Source: Spirochaetota bacterium (GTDB lineage: Bacteria; Spirochaetota; Spirochaetia; Treponematales; UBA12059). Taken from it: 64,000 nt of DNA. The notes beneath the pieces are model-generated. The model ran no database searches. It was not told the DNA's origin and saw only the letters and a program-made list of their open reading frames with translations. The DNA lies in the NCBI GenBank assembly GCA_022703505.1, contig JAKLDN010000003.1, forward strand, positions 372,001 through 436,000, given 5' to 3'. Positions 38,955-46,795 of the stretch are shown one piece after another. Positions within the stretch are counted from its first letter, which is position 1, and the number at the start of each line of letters is the position of its first letter. Made by a program: the position numbers and the translations under genes.

Positions 38955-39848
38955 TCATCCTCCAATGCGGGCGCAAAGGCCCCGGTCGCGGAATAGTTCG
39001 ACGGCCCCCTGGGGGCTCGTGCCCCCGGGGGAGGCGGTAAAGGGATAGTCCAGGTTGCGGAGGGCGTACTTGCGGCGGGCGGAGTCGTGGTAGGGGAGGA
39101 TCTGGATCGAGGAACCGGAGCTCCCTTCGCGGCCGAATCCGATGGAGGCGAGATACTCCGCCGTGGCTTCCAGGTTATCGTTCCCGTCGTTCACTCCCGG
39201 GATGAGCGGAATCCGGACCCAGATCCTCGCTCCACCCTCGACCAGGGACCGCAGGTTCTCCAGGATCCTGTCGTTCGGCACCCCGGTCCATCGCTCATGT
39301 TCCCGGCTGTCCAGGTGCTTGAGATCGTACAGAAAGAGGTCCGCCATGGCCGCAGCGCTCTCCAGGATACCGGACGGGGCGTACCCGCTGGTATCCACGG
39401 CGGTTCGGATACCTGCGGACTTCAACGCGGCCAGGCACTCCAGCAGGAATCCCGGCTGGGCGAGGGGTTCTCCCCCGGTGAAGGTGACGCCGCCTCCCGA
39501 TTCATCGTAGAAGGTCTCGTCCTGCCGGGCCCTAAGGAGGACCTCGTCCACGGAGAGGGGGAAACCTACGATCTGCCGGGCTTCCGCGGGGCAGGCTTCC
39601 GCGCAGAGTCCGCAGGCGACGCAGGCCGAGGGATCCGCCCCGCGGGGGCAGACCGTCCGGCAGGCACCGCAGGCGGAGGTTCCCAGGCATCGGTCCGGGC
39701 GGAAGATCAATTCGGACTTCCCTGCTAGGCCCTCGGGGTTATGGCACCAGGGACAGGCCAGCGGGCAGCCTTTCAGGAAAAAGGCCGTGCGTATCCCGGG
39801 GCCGTCGTGGATGGAATACTTTCGGACGTCGAAGAGCAGTCCCGTCAT
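38955..39848 (-). CDS. hypE: Glycyl-radical enzyme activating enzyme (radical SAM)
   Basis: 297 residues from ATG 39848. Radical SAM cluster C28-x3-C32-x2-C35 in KGCPLACPWCHNPEG. A ferredoxin-like insert follows with two cysteine sets (CLGTSACGACRTVCP and CVACGLCAEACP) for extra 4Fe-4S clusters, as in the larger activases. FTGGEPLAQP is the GGE SAM-binding motif. It generates the glycyl radical on the enzyme encoded next, whose ATG follows the stop by one base. Its own ATG overlaps the TGA of the GntR gene, so regulator, activase and enzyme form one translationally coupled operon. The earlier in-frame start at 39941 would lie inside the regulator gene. Confidence 0.92.
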   Translation of the reverse strand: MTGLLFDVRKYSIHDGPGIRTAFFLKGCPLACPWCHNPEGLAGKSELIFRPDRCLGTSACGACRTVCPRGADPSACVACGLCAEACPAEARQIVGFPLSVDEVLLRARQDETFYDESGGGVTFTGGEPLAQPGFLLECLAALKSAGIRTAVDTSGYAPSGILESAAAMADLFLYDLKHLDSREHERWTGVPNDRILENLRSLVEGGARIWVRIPLIPGVNDGNDNLEATAEYLASIGFGREGSSGSSIQILPYHDSARRKYALRNLDYPFTASPGGTSPQGAVELFRDRGLCARIGG

Positions 39849-40567
39849 GGGGTTTCCGTGTCCGGCCGCATAGCGTCCGGACGTATAACGTCCTTGAAGT
39901 AGTAGGCACGGACATAATGCTCCTGGAGGGCATAGGACCAATGGGTGTTCCTAAGATACGCGGCGGCTCCCGAGTAATCCCCGGACCGGAACAGCCGGAT
40001 GATCTCGTCGTGCTCCCGGACCGAGGCGATCTCCCATTCCCGGAGATAACTCTTCTGCCGGGGAAAGTCGTACAGCCGTTCCTTCAACGTATGGATGGTG
40101 GTTTTCAATTCCTTGTTGGCGGAAAGGGAGATGAAGGCATCGTGAAAGGACAGGTTCCGGGAGTAGTACTCGTTAAAGTCGTCCTTCGACAGGGCGTCCT
40201 TCATCTCCCGATTGAGCCGCTCCATGGTCGCCCAGGTCTGATCTCCCGCGGATTCCCGGGATTCCTCCGCCGCGGCGCTCTCCAGGGCCCCGACGATCTG
40301 ATAGATGTCGCGGATGGCCGTGGGATCCAGGGCGTTCACGATCACGCCGCGCCGGGAGTGGATGGTGACGAAACCTTCCGCTTCCAGTCGGAGGAGGGCA
40401 TCCCGGAGGGGAGTACGGGAGAGTCCGAGATCGGCTTCCAGGGCGGAGAGGTTCAGGTAGCTTCCCGGGGAGAGCCTGCCTTCGGCCAGGGACTTCTTAA
40501 GGTAATCGTACACCCTCTCCCGAAGCAGGAGCTCTGCGGGGGTGCTCTGGATCCCGGAAAAAGCCAT
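39845..40567 (-). CDS. GntR-family regulator (FadR/FCD subfamily) of the hyp operon
   Basis: 240 residues. N-terminal winged helix (LNLSALEADLGLSRTPLRDALLRLEAEGFV) and C-terminal all-helical FCD ligand domain. The FCD histidines that often bind a metal are in SFHDAFISLS, SVREHDEIIRLF and LRNTHWSY. It is the first gene of the operon with the activase and dehydratase and very probably controls it in response to a substrate such as hydroxyproline; the ligand is inferred. A perfect palindrome lies between the -35 and -10 of its own promoter, as expected for an autorepressor. The ATG is 5 bases from the -10 box. Confidence 0.9.
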   Translation of the reverse strand: MAFSGIQSTPAELLLRERVYDYLKKSLAEGRLSPGSYLNLSALEADLGLSRTPLRDALLRLEAEGFVTIHSRRGVIVNALDPTAIRDIYQIVGALESAAAEESRESAGDQTWATMERLNREMKDALSKDDFNEYYSRNLSFHDAFISLSANKELKTTIHTLKERLYDFPRQKSYLREWEIASVREHDEIIRLFRSGDYSGAAAYLRNTHWSYALQEHYVRAYYFKDVIRPDAMRPDTETP

Positions 40568-40572
40568 ATATG

Positions 40573-40601
40573 ATACTTACTTGATATATCAGATGTGTCA
40601 A
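40573..40601 (-). promoter_or_regulatory. Promoter and operator of the hyp operon
   Basis: Minus strand: TTGACA (40601-40596), 17-base spacer, AAGTAT (40578-40573), 5 bases, ATG 40567. The spacer contains the 10-bp palindrome TGATATATCA (40582-40591), a plausible GntR-type operator. Confidence 0.6.
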
Positions 40602-40693
40602 GGGCCTTTTCCTATTTTGGATATACCGGCGGATACTTCGGCTTCTTCCAGAGGCCTTGCAACCGAGGGAAATCCGGCCGACTCTATCTCCGT

Positions 40694-41419
40694 ATGCGTA
40701 CCTTCGTATTCTTCCTCTACTTCTGGCTCACCGTCGCGTGCTCGTCCCCGATCGCCCTGATCCTGTGGGTCCTGGACTCCGCGGGGCTCCACGCTGTTCG
40801 TCCGCTTACCGGAGTCCTCGTACGGCTCTGGGCCCGCAGCCTCATAGCCCTGCTGGGAGTCCGCGTCCGCACCGAGGGGCTGGAACGGATCCCGAAGGGG
40901 GAACCCGTCTGTTTCGTGTCGAATCACCAGGGGAACTTCGATATCGCCGTGATCCTGGCCTGCCTGCCCGGCTGCGTCGGGTTCATCACGAAGAGCCAGG
41001 CCCTGTGGTTCCCGTTCCTGAACCTATGGATCCTCGCCCTCGGAGGGGTCTTCCTGGACCGTGACAGGATCTCCAAGGCCCGCCAGGCTCTGGACAAGGG
41101 AGTCGGTCGGCTCAGGTCCGGGGCCTCGATGGTGGTGTTCCCGGAAGGCACCCGCAGCCGCGGTCCGGACATGGGAGAGTTCCACGGAGGCAGTTTCAAG
41201 CTGGCCACCCGGTCCGGCGCCTCCATCGTCCCGATCTCGATCCAGGGCACCTACCATATTTGGGAGGAGAAGGGGAGCATCGTCCCGGCCTCGGTGACCC
41301 TCAAGGCGGGGGAACCTGTCCCGACCCGCGGACTGGATCCGGAGGGCAGGAAGGCCCTGCCGGCACTGGTCCGGGACCGTATCGCGAGAGCCCAGGATTC
41401 TACGGAACGGGCAGGATGA
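40694..41419 (+). CDS. plsC: 1-acyl-sn-glycerol-3-phosphate acyltransferase
   Basis: 241 residues from ATG 40694; an open frame reaches further back, but without a credible start signal. It makes phosphatidic acid in phospholipid synthesis. N-terminal membrane helix (MRTFVFFLYFWLTVACSS), the NHX4D motif as NHQGNFD, the FPEGTRSR acyl-acceptor motif, and VPISIQGTYHIW for motif IV. All four acyltransferase blocks are present. A weak promoter (TTGCAA at 40657) precedes it. Convergent with the DEAD-box gene across a strong bidirectional hairpin. Confidence 0.92.
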   Translation: MRTFVFFLYFWLTVACSSPIALILWVLDSAGLHAVRPLTGVLVRLWARSLIALLGVRVRTEGLERIPKGEPVCFVSNHQGNFDIAVILACLPGCVGFITKSQALWFPFLNLWILALGGVFLDRDRISKARQALDKGVGRLRSGASMVVFPEGTRSRGPDMGEFHGGSFKLATRSGASIVPISIQGTYHIWEEKGSIVPASVTLKAGEPVPTRGLDPEGRKALPALVRDRIARAQDSTERAG

Positions 41420-41425
41420 GGAGGG

Positions 41426-41462
41426 GGGTGTCCAAAAAGCTCGGTTTGCTTTTTGGACACCC
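41426..41462. terminator. Bidirectional terminator between plsC and the DEAD-box helicase gene
   Basis: GGGTGTCCAAAAAGC, loop TCGGTTT, and exact complement: 15 bp. The A5 and T5 tracts are inside the stem, so it works symmetrically for both converging genes. Confidence 0.75.
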
Positions 41463-41467
41463 GGCCG

Positions 41468-43198
41468 TCATTTCTTGAACAGACCGGTTATGAATCCCAG
41501 CAGGCCCTTCTTGCGGCCCTGCCCGGCGTCCGCGGATGCCGGGGACGCCGCGGCCTTACCGGAAGGTATCCCCCGCGGACGTTCGGCCGGAACCGGGCGC
41601 TGATCCCGGGGCTTCTGATCGGGCCTGTGATCCCTGCGGCCGCCGGACGGGGCTGTCGGAGGGGACCCCGCCGCCGCGGCGGGGCGGCGATTCCTGTGCC
41701 GCCGGGAGCCGCCGTCGTCCTTCTTGGGTTCGGCCCCCTCGGACCGAGCCTCCGGTCCGCCGTACTTCTGCTTATATAGTCGCATGCGCTCTTCCAGGGG
41801 AAGGTTGTACAGTTCCGAGTCGGCGGCCGCCGGTCTCCGAGCCGGGGCACGAGATTCCGAGGCCGGGGTTTCGACGGCTTTCGCGGGTGCGGCGGGCCGT
41901 GGTCGGGGGGAGGGCCTGTCATGGCCCTGTCGGGGCCCGGGCCTTCCGTCCCTGCGGGATTCCCTGCGGCCGTCTCCCCGTCGGGAGTCCCGATCGCCCC
42001 TGCGTCCGCCGACGTCCCGGCCGCGGTCCCGTCCGTGCCCGAAATGCATGCCCGAGCTCCGGTCGTCCGCCAGGAGGGAATCGTCGAAGGGGGCGACGGG
42101 GATCCTCATATGGATGAACTCCTCGATCGCCGGGAGGCTGTACACGAATTTCTCGCAGGCCAGGGTGACGGCCTTGCCCGACTTGCCCGCCCGGGCGGTA
42201 CGGCCGATCCGGTGGACATAGGACTCCGTGTCCAGGGGCACGTCGTAGTTGACCACCATGTCCAGGGCGTCGATGTCCAGCCCCCGGGCGGCGACGTCCG
42301 TGGCGACAAGGATCTTCAGGGTACCGGCCTTGAGCTGGCGGATGATCTCGAGACGCCGTACCTGGGGAAGGTCGCCCATGATGAAATCGCAGGTGATTCC
42401 GTTGATGTTCAACCTCCGGGCCACCTCCTCGACCATGTACTTCTGGTTGCAGAAGATGATGGCGCTTTGGGGGTTTTCCCGCCGAAGGATGCCCAGCAGG
42501 AGCCGGAACTTGTCGCTGGCGGCCACATGGTGGACTTCCTGGGTGACCAGATCCACCGTGACGTTCTCGGGCTCGATCACGATCTCCTTGGGTTCCCGCA
42601 TATAGTCCCAGGCAAGGTGCCGGACGCGTTCCCCGAGGGTGGCGGAAAACAGGTAGGTCTGCCGTTTGTCCGGCGGGGGGAGGTATCGCAGCAACCGCTT
42701 GAGGTCGTCGATGAACCCCATGTCGAACATGCGGTCCGCCTCGTCGATGACCAGGAACCCCACGTCCTTGAGGAGCATCTTGCCCTGCTGGATCAGGTCG
42801 ATGATCCGGCCCGGGGTCCCGATGATCATCTGGACGTTGGCCTTGAGCATGTCTACCTGGGGGCCGTATCCGACACCCCCGAAGAAGGCTCCGGAGCTTA
42901 CGGGGAGATACTTGCCGAGTTTCCTCGTCTCCTCCAGGATCTGGACCGCCAGCTCCCGAGTGGGAGCCAGGATCAGCACCTTCCGGTCCCGCATCGCGGG
43001 GTCGGTCATGATTCGCTGGAAAATGGAGACGAGGAAGGCGGCGGTCTTGCCGGTGCCCGTCTGGGACTGGGCGTAGATGTCTTCCCCGGCGAAGGCGTGG
43101 GGGAAGACCTGGGCTTGTACGGGCATGCAGGAGACGTATCCCGCCTCCTCGACGCCCTTTCTGAGATCCGGATGCAGGTCCAATTCCGTGAAATTCAT
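41468..43198 (-). CDS. DEAD-box RNA helicase (RhlE/CshA type) with basic tail
   Basis: 576 residues. Core motifs in order: Q-motif region, QTGTGKTAAFL (Walker A), PTRELAVQI, TPGRIIDL, VIDEADRMFD (DEAD), FSATL (SAT), TDVAARGLDID, HRIGRTARAGKSG. After about residue 385 a 190-residue low-complexity tail rich in Arg, Gly, Pro and Ser (RRGDRDSRRGDGRRESR) should bind RNA non-specifically, with a short hydrophobic-basic C-terminus (KKGLLGFITGLFKK). Typical jobs are cold-shock RNA unwinding, mRNA decay or ribosome assembly. Own promoter TTAACA-17-TATTCT upstream. Confidence 0.93.
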   Translation of the reverse strand: MNFTELDLHPDLRKGVEEAGYVSCMPVQAQVFPHAFAGEDIYAQSQTGTGKTAAFLVSIFQRIMTDPAMRDRKVLILAPTRELAVQILEETRKLGKYLPVSSGAFFGGVGYGPQVDMLKANVQMIIGTPGRIIDLIQQGKMLLKDVGFLVIDEADRMFDMGFIDDLKRLLRYLPPPDKRQTYLFSATLGERVRHLAWDYMREPKEIVIEPENVTVDLVTQEVHHVAASDKFRLLLGILRRENPQSAIIFCNQKYMVEEVARRLNINGITCDFIMGDLPQVRRLEIIRQLKAGTLKILVATDVAARGLDIDALDMVVNYDVPLDTESYVHRIGRTARAGKSGKAVTLACEKFVYSLPAIEEFIHMRIPVAPFDDSLLADDRSSGMHFGHGRDRGRDVGGRRGDRDSRRGDGRRESRRDGRPGPRQGHDRPSPRPRPAAPAKAVETPASESRAPARRPAAADSELYNLPLEERMRLYKQKYGGPEARSEGAEPKKDDGGSRRHRNRRPAAAAGSPPTAPSGGRRDHRPDQKPRDQRPVPAERPRGIPSGKAAASPASADAGQGRKKGLLGFITGLFKK

Positions 43199-43233
43199 CG
43201 TGTGTCCATTCTTGTGGAAAGAGTCTTTCTCAA

Positions 43234-43262
43234 AGAATACAGGAAACTTCCCTCTTTGTTAA
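43234..43262 (-). promoter_or_regulatory. Promoter of the DEAD-box helicase gene
   Basis: Minus strand: TTAACA (43262-43257), 17-base spacer, TATTCT (43239-43234), with a leader of about 28 bases before ATG 43198. The leader includes the near-palindrome GAAAGACTCTTTC and no strong Shine-Dalgarno sequence. Confidence 0.6.
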
Positions 43263-43349
43263 GGGATGCTTCCGTATAGCATCGTTTTCTGTCGTCAGGG
43301 AGCCGCAGGTGGAAGACCAAGATTCCGGTTTCGAAGCCGGCGCATGGGG

Positions 43350-43355
43350 TATACT
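43350..43355 (+). promoter_or_regulatory. Possible -10 box upstream of the CapA-like gene
   Basis: TATACT within GGGGTATACTCCCC, a short near-palindrome. No convincing -35. It is the only promoter-like element in the 210 bases between the helicase gene and the CapA-like gene; the rest of that stretch shows nothing else. Confidence 0.35.
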
Positions 43356-43409
43356 CCCCTGCAGAATGCGGGTCGGCCTCGGGGCCGGCGGTGCGAAAAG
43401 GCGGAGCGC

Positions 43410-44897
43410 GTGCAACCTCGTACCATCCCCAGGAGAATCCTCAACGGGCCCGCGATCGTCGCCCTCTGCCTCGTCCTCCCGGCGGGCGCCTGCTCGGTCC
43501 GGGTCTTCGTGGACGCGCCCCAAGCCGTTTCTGAGGAAGCGGAAGCCCTGCGAGCCGGATTGGGATCGCCGCTTTCCCGGGGCACTCCTTCTGTCCGGCC
43601 TGTAGGGGACCGGCATCGGGCGGATATCGTCCTGCACCTGGAGTATTCCTGGTCCGGAGAGGGATCCCCGGGATCCCCGGAGTCTTTTCCGATCGTATGG
43701 CGTCGTCCCTATGCCCCCGCCGTCCGGATCGGAGGGCCGGGATCTTCGTCGGCAGAGCTGCTTCGGGACCTGGGCCGGGCCGTATCCTTCGAGGATTTCC
43801 GCTCCGGTGCGATGGAAATCCGCCCCCTGGAATCCATCCGGCCTCCCTGGGTCGCCCTTCCGGTCGACGGGAGGACCGCCGACCAACCCGGGTATCCCCT
43901 GTTCCGGGAGGCGAGGGTCCGGGTGGAACCCGTCGGTCGCCGGGGCCGGAGGCACGAGGACTCGGTGCGTGCGGCCCTGGTGAATCTCGTCGCAAACGGG
44001 ACGATTCCCTCAGATCATACACCGGAGATACTCTGGATAGCGGCGGCGGGGGACCTGATGACCGGCCGGGGGATCGACCATCGGCTCCTGGAGAGGGGAG
44101 CCGATGCCGTATTCGACGTCCAGATCCTCCGGGTCCTGCGGGATTCGGACCTCGCGACGGCCAACCTGGAGGGGACCTTGACCTCCGGGGGAGTGCGCGC
44201 CGAAAAGCGGTTCACCTTCCGGTCCCCGCCCGCCGTGGCGGAAGTCCTGGCGGACGCTGGCCTGGATATCCTGCTCCTGGCGAACAACCACAGCCTTGAT
44301 CGGGGGCCGGAGGGTCTATCGGACACCCGGGCCGCCTTGGAGGAAGCGGGCCTGGCCGGCCTCGGCGCGGGAGCCGATATCGAGGAGGCTGCCCGGCCGT
44401 ACCGGGAGCTCAGGAAGGGACAAGCCCTCGCCGTGTACGGAGCGGCTTCCTTTCCGAGGGAACGGAGCGGCTGGGACGGAGCTGCCGCCGCGGCCGGTCC
44501 CGGCCGGGCCGGGATCCTCTGGCTGGACGCGGAAGGGTTTAACCGCATCCGCACGGCCTTCCGGGAAGACACCCTGGACCTCGTGCTTATTCACGGCGGG
44601 GAGGAATGGTCCCGGACACCGTCCCGGGAGTTCCGCCGCACCGTGACGGACCTCGTCCGGGCCGGGGCGGACGTGGTCTTGGGATCCCACCCCCACGTGG
44701 TCCAGGGGATGGACTGGATCGACGGGCGTCCGGTCTTCTGGTCCCTGGGGAATTTCGTCTTTCCGGGGATGGACGGCACCCCCGGAGGGGAGGAAGGACT
44801 CCTGGTCCGGGCGGGATTCCTGGAGGGCCGTATGCTCTACGTACAGACCCTGCCACTAACCCTGTCCGTGGAAGGTGTCCGCGCCGCACGGCGATAG
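43410..44897 (+). CDS. CapA-family lipoprotein (poly-gamma-glutamate-type metallophosphatase fold)
   Basis: About 495 residues from GTG 43410, chosen because it opens a good lipoprotein signal peptide with lipobox LPAGAC. Residues about 25-205 are an unassigned N-terminal domain with a pseudo-substrate-binding look (VRVFVDAPQAVSEEAEAL, IVLHLEYSWSG). From about 210 the CapA domain is complete: AAGDLMTGRGID, ATANLEGTL, LLANNHSLDRG, IHGGEEWS and LGSHPHVVQG supply the metal ligands of this calcineurin-like fold. Function is likely at the cell surface, but no other polyglutamate genes are near. It converges on the ABC-F gene. Confidence 0.82.
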   Translation: MQPRTIPRRILNGPAIVALCLVLPAGACSVRVFVDAPQAVSEEAEALRAGLGSPLSRGTPSVRPVGDRHRADIVLHLEYSWSGEGSPGSPESFPIVWRRPYAPAVRIGGPGSSSAELLRDLGRAVSFEDFRSGAMEIRPLESIRPPWVALPVDGRTADQPGYPLFREARVRVEPVGRRGRRHEDSVRAALVNLVANGTIPSDHTPEILWIAAAGDLMTGRGIDHRLLERGADAVFDVQILRVLRDSDLATANLEGTLTSGGVRAEKRFTFRSPPAVAEVLADAGLDILLLANNHSLDRGPEGLSDTRAALEEAGLAGLGAGADIEEAARPYRELRKGQALAVYGAASFPRERSGWDGAAAAAGPGRAGILWLDAEGFNRIRTAFREDTLDLVLIHGGEEWSRTPSREFRRTVTDLVRAGADVVLGSHPHVVQGMDWIDGRPVFWSLGNFVFPGMDGTPGGEEGLLVRAGFLEGRMLYVQTLPLTLSVEGVRAARR

Positions 44898-45012
44898 TCC
44901 CCGGTCCCGAAAGTCCAAGACAGAAGGTTGACCGCGGCCAGGGAGGCATACACTCTGACCCAGCGAAGTTGCAGATGGCCGCGAATCCACGGATTTTCGG
45001 GCTTTTGTGAAA

Positions 45013-45049
45013 CCGTTTATAGAAATGCTCGAAGCATTTCTATAAACGG
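45013..45049. terminator. Perfect 17-bp AT-rich hairpin between convergent genes
   Basis: CCGTTTATAGAAATGCT, loop CGA, exact complement, ending at the base before the stop codon of the ABC-F gene. It is symmetrical, so it could stop both genes; there is no external U-run. Its base composition is unlike the surroundings. Confidence 0.55.
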
Positions 45050-46684
45050 CTAGATTTCCGCGATCACGTGACCGTGGTAGTACTCGTCCCGGAGGGCGCG
45101 GATCTTGGGGTCCGCGAGGTAGTCGTCGAAGGGCATGGCCCGGTCGATGACTCCTCCTGGGCAGATCTCCACGATCCGGCTGGCTATGGAGTTAACGAAC
45201 TCGTGGTCGTGGCTGGTGAACAGGAGAACCCCCGGGAATTCGATCAATCCGTTGTTCAGGGCCGTGATGGCCTCGAGATCCAGGTGGTTGGTCGGCTCGT
45301 CCAGGATCAGGCAGTTGGCTTCCGAGAGCATGAGACGGGAAAGCATGCAGCGGACCTTCTCCCCTCCGGACAGGACCCGCACGGGCTTGAGGGCCTCGTC
45401 CCCGGAAAAGAGCATCCGACCCAGGAAGGAGCGGATGTAGGTCTCGTCCTCGCTTTCCGTGTACTGCCTGAGCCAGTCCACGATGGACAGGTCGGACTGG
45501 AAGAGGGGGGCGTTGTCCTTGGGGAAATAGGAGACCGAAAGGGTCTGCCCCCAAGAGAAAGAGCCCTCGAAAGCCGCATCCTCGCCCGCCAGGATCCCGA
45601 ACAGGGCCGTCTTGGCCAGGTGTTCCCGGCCCACGAAGGCGATCTTGTCCGTGCGCTGGACCTCCAGGGAGAAAGCGGAAAGGATCCTCTGTCCCTCCTG
45701 GGTCTTCGAGATACCCTGGATGGACAGGACGTTGTTGCCCGGTTCCCGGGCGGGCTTGAACCCGACGTAGGGAAAGCGCCGGCTCGAGGGCTGGAGGTCC
45801 TCGACGTCCAGCTTGTCCAGGATCTTCTTCCGGGACGTGGCCTGGCGGCTCTTGGAGGCGTTGGACGCGAAGCGCTGGATGAACTCCTTGAGGTCCTTGA
45901 TCTTCTCTTCCCTGCGCCGCTTGTCGTCCTTCATCTGTTGGGTCAGGATCCGGCTCATACGGTACCAGAAATCGTAGTTGCCCGGGTACATCCGGATGGC
46001 GCCGAAATCGATGTCGCAGGTGTGGGTGCAGACCGCGTTCAGGAAGTGACGGTCGTGGGACACGACGATGACGATGTTGGGGAACTCGATCAGGAACTCC
46101 TCCAGCCAGGAGATGGAGTCCAGGTCCAGGCCGTTCGTGGGCTCGTCCAGGAGGAGGATGTCCGGATTCCCGAAGAGGGCCTGGGCCAGGAGGACCCGGA
46201 CCTTCCGGCCCTCGTCGATCTCCCGCATGAGCCTGCCGTGCTCCGATTCCGCCATTCCCAGTCCCGACAGCAGGATGGCCGCCTGGGCCTCGGCCTCCCA
46301 ACCGCCGAGCTCCGCGAACTCGGTCTCCAACTCGCCGGCCCGCAATCCGTCGGCCTCCGAGAAGTCGGGCTTGGCGTAGAGGTCCTCGCGTTCCTTCCGT
46401 ATCCTGTGGAGCTTGGGATACCCCATGATCACCACCTCCAGGATCGGCAGATCCTCGTATTGGTAATGCTCCTGCCGGAGCACCGCCATCCGGGCCTTGG
46501 AGGGGTAGGATATCTGACCGGAATCGGCTTCCAGTTCCCGGGACAGCAGCTTCAGGAAGGTGGACTTCCCGGCCCCATTGGCCCCGATGATGCCGTAGCA
46601 ATTTCCGGGGGTGAATTTCAGGTTCACGTCCTTGAAGAGGACGCGGTCGCCGAAGGAGAGCTTCAGATCGCTGACGGTAACCAC
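45050..46684 (-). CDS. ABC-F ATPase, YbiT type, with degenerate second Walker A
   Basis: 544 residues from GTG 46684 (AAGGAT upstream); the open frame continues back but lacks homology. Two ABC domains joined by a helical P-site linker (KRRREEKIKDLKEFIQRFASNASKSRQA, typical of YbiT). Domain 1: Walker A GANGAGKST (34-42), Walker B ILLLDEPTNGLD. Domain 2: signature LSGGEKVRCML and Walker B CLILDEPTNHLD are intact. Its Walker A reads GREHLAKT (352-359), losing the central glycines of GxxGxGK(S/T). ABC-F proteins act on the ribosome E site; YbiT-like members tune elongation. No membrane domain, so it is not a transporter. Confidence 0.92.
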   Translation of the reverse strand: MVTVSDLKLSFGDRVLFKDVNLKFTPGNCYGIIGANGAGKSTFLKLLSRELEADSGQISYPSKARMAVLRQEHYQYEDLPILEVVIMGYPKLHRIRKEREDLYAKPDFSEADGLRAGELETEFAELGGWEAEAQAAILLSGLGMAESEHGRLMREIDEGRKVRVLLAQALFGNPDILLLDEPTNGLDLDSISWLEEFLIEFPNIVIVVSHDRHFLNAVCTHTCDIDFGAIRMYPGNYDFWYRMSRILTQQMKDDKRRREEKIKDLKEFIQRFASNASKSRQATSRKKILDKLDVEDLQPSSRRFPYVGFKPAREPGNNVLSIQGISKTQEGQRILSAFSLEVQRTDKIAFVGREHLAKTALFGILAGEDAAFEGSFSWGQTLSVSYFPKDNAPLFQSDLSIVDWLRQYTESEDETYIRSFLGRMLFSGDEALKPVRVLSGGEKVRCMLSRLMLSEANCLILDEPTNHLDLEAITALNNGLIEFPGVLLFTSHDHEFVNSIASRIVEICPGGVIDRAMPFDDYLADPKIRALRDEYYHGHVIAEI

Positions 46685-46758
46685 GGAATATCCTTTTGCG
46701 CGCGTTCGTGCGCGGGTGGAATTCGAATGTCCTGTGTTGTTTGATAATCCCGGAAAAA

Positions 46759-46788
46759 TTGGAAAATTGCAAGCCGGGCCGTTACACT
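46759..46788 (+). promoter_or_regulatory. Leaderless promoter of the DUF438/hemerythrin gene
   Basis: TTGGAA (46759-46764), 18-base spacer, TACACT (46783-46788), 7 bases, ATG 46796. Confidence 0.5.
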
Positions 46789-46795
46789 TCTGCTC

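Noticed and set aside
38955-39848. The radical-SAM gene as the missing third part of the AMMECR1/Memo system
   Set aside because: It has the ferredoxin-like insert and context of a glycyl-radical activase and is coupled to the dehydratase gene.
43266-43409. Extended N-terminus of the CapA-like protein from 43266
   Set aside because: It would bury the lipoprotein signal peptide 48 residues inside the protein; GTG 43410 gives a normal signal.
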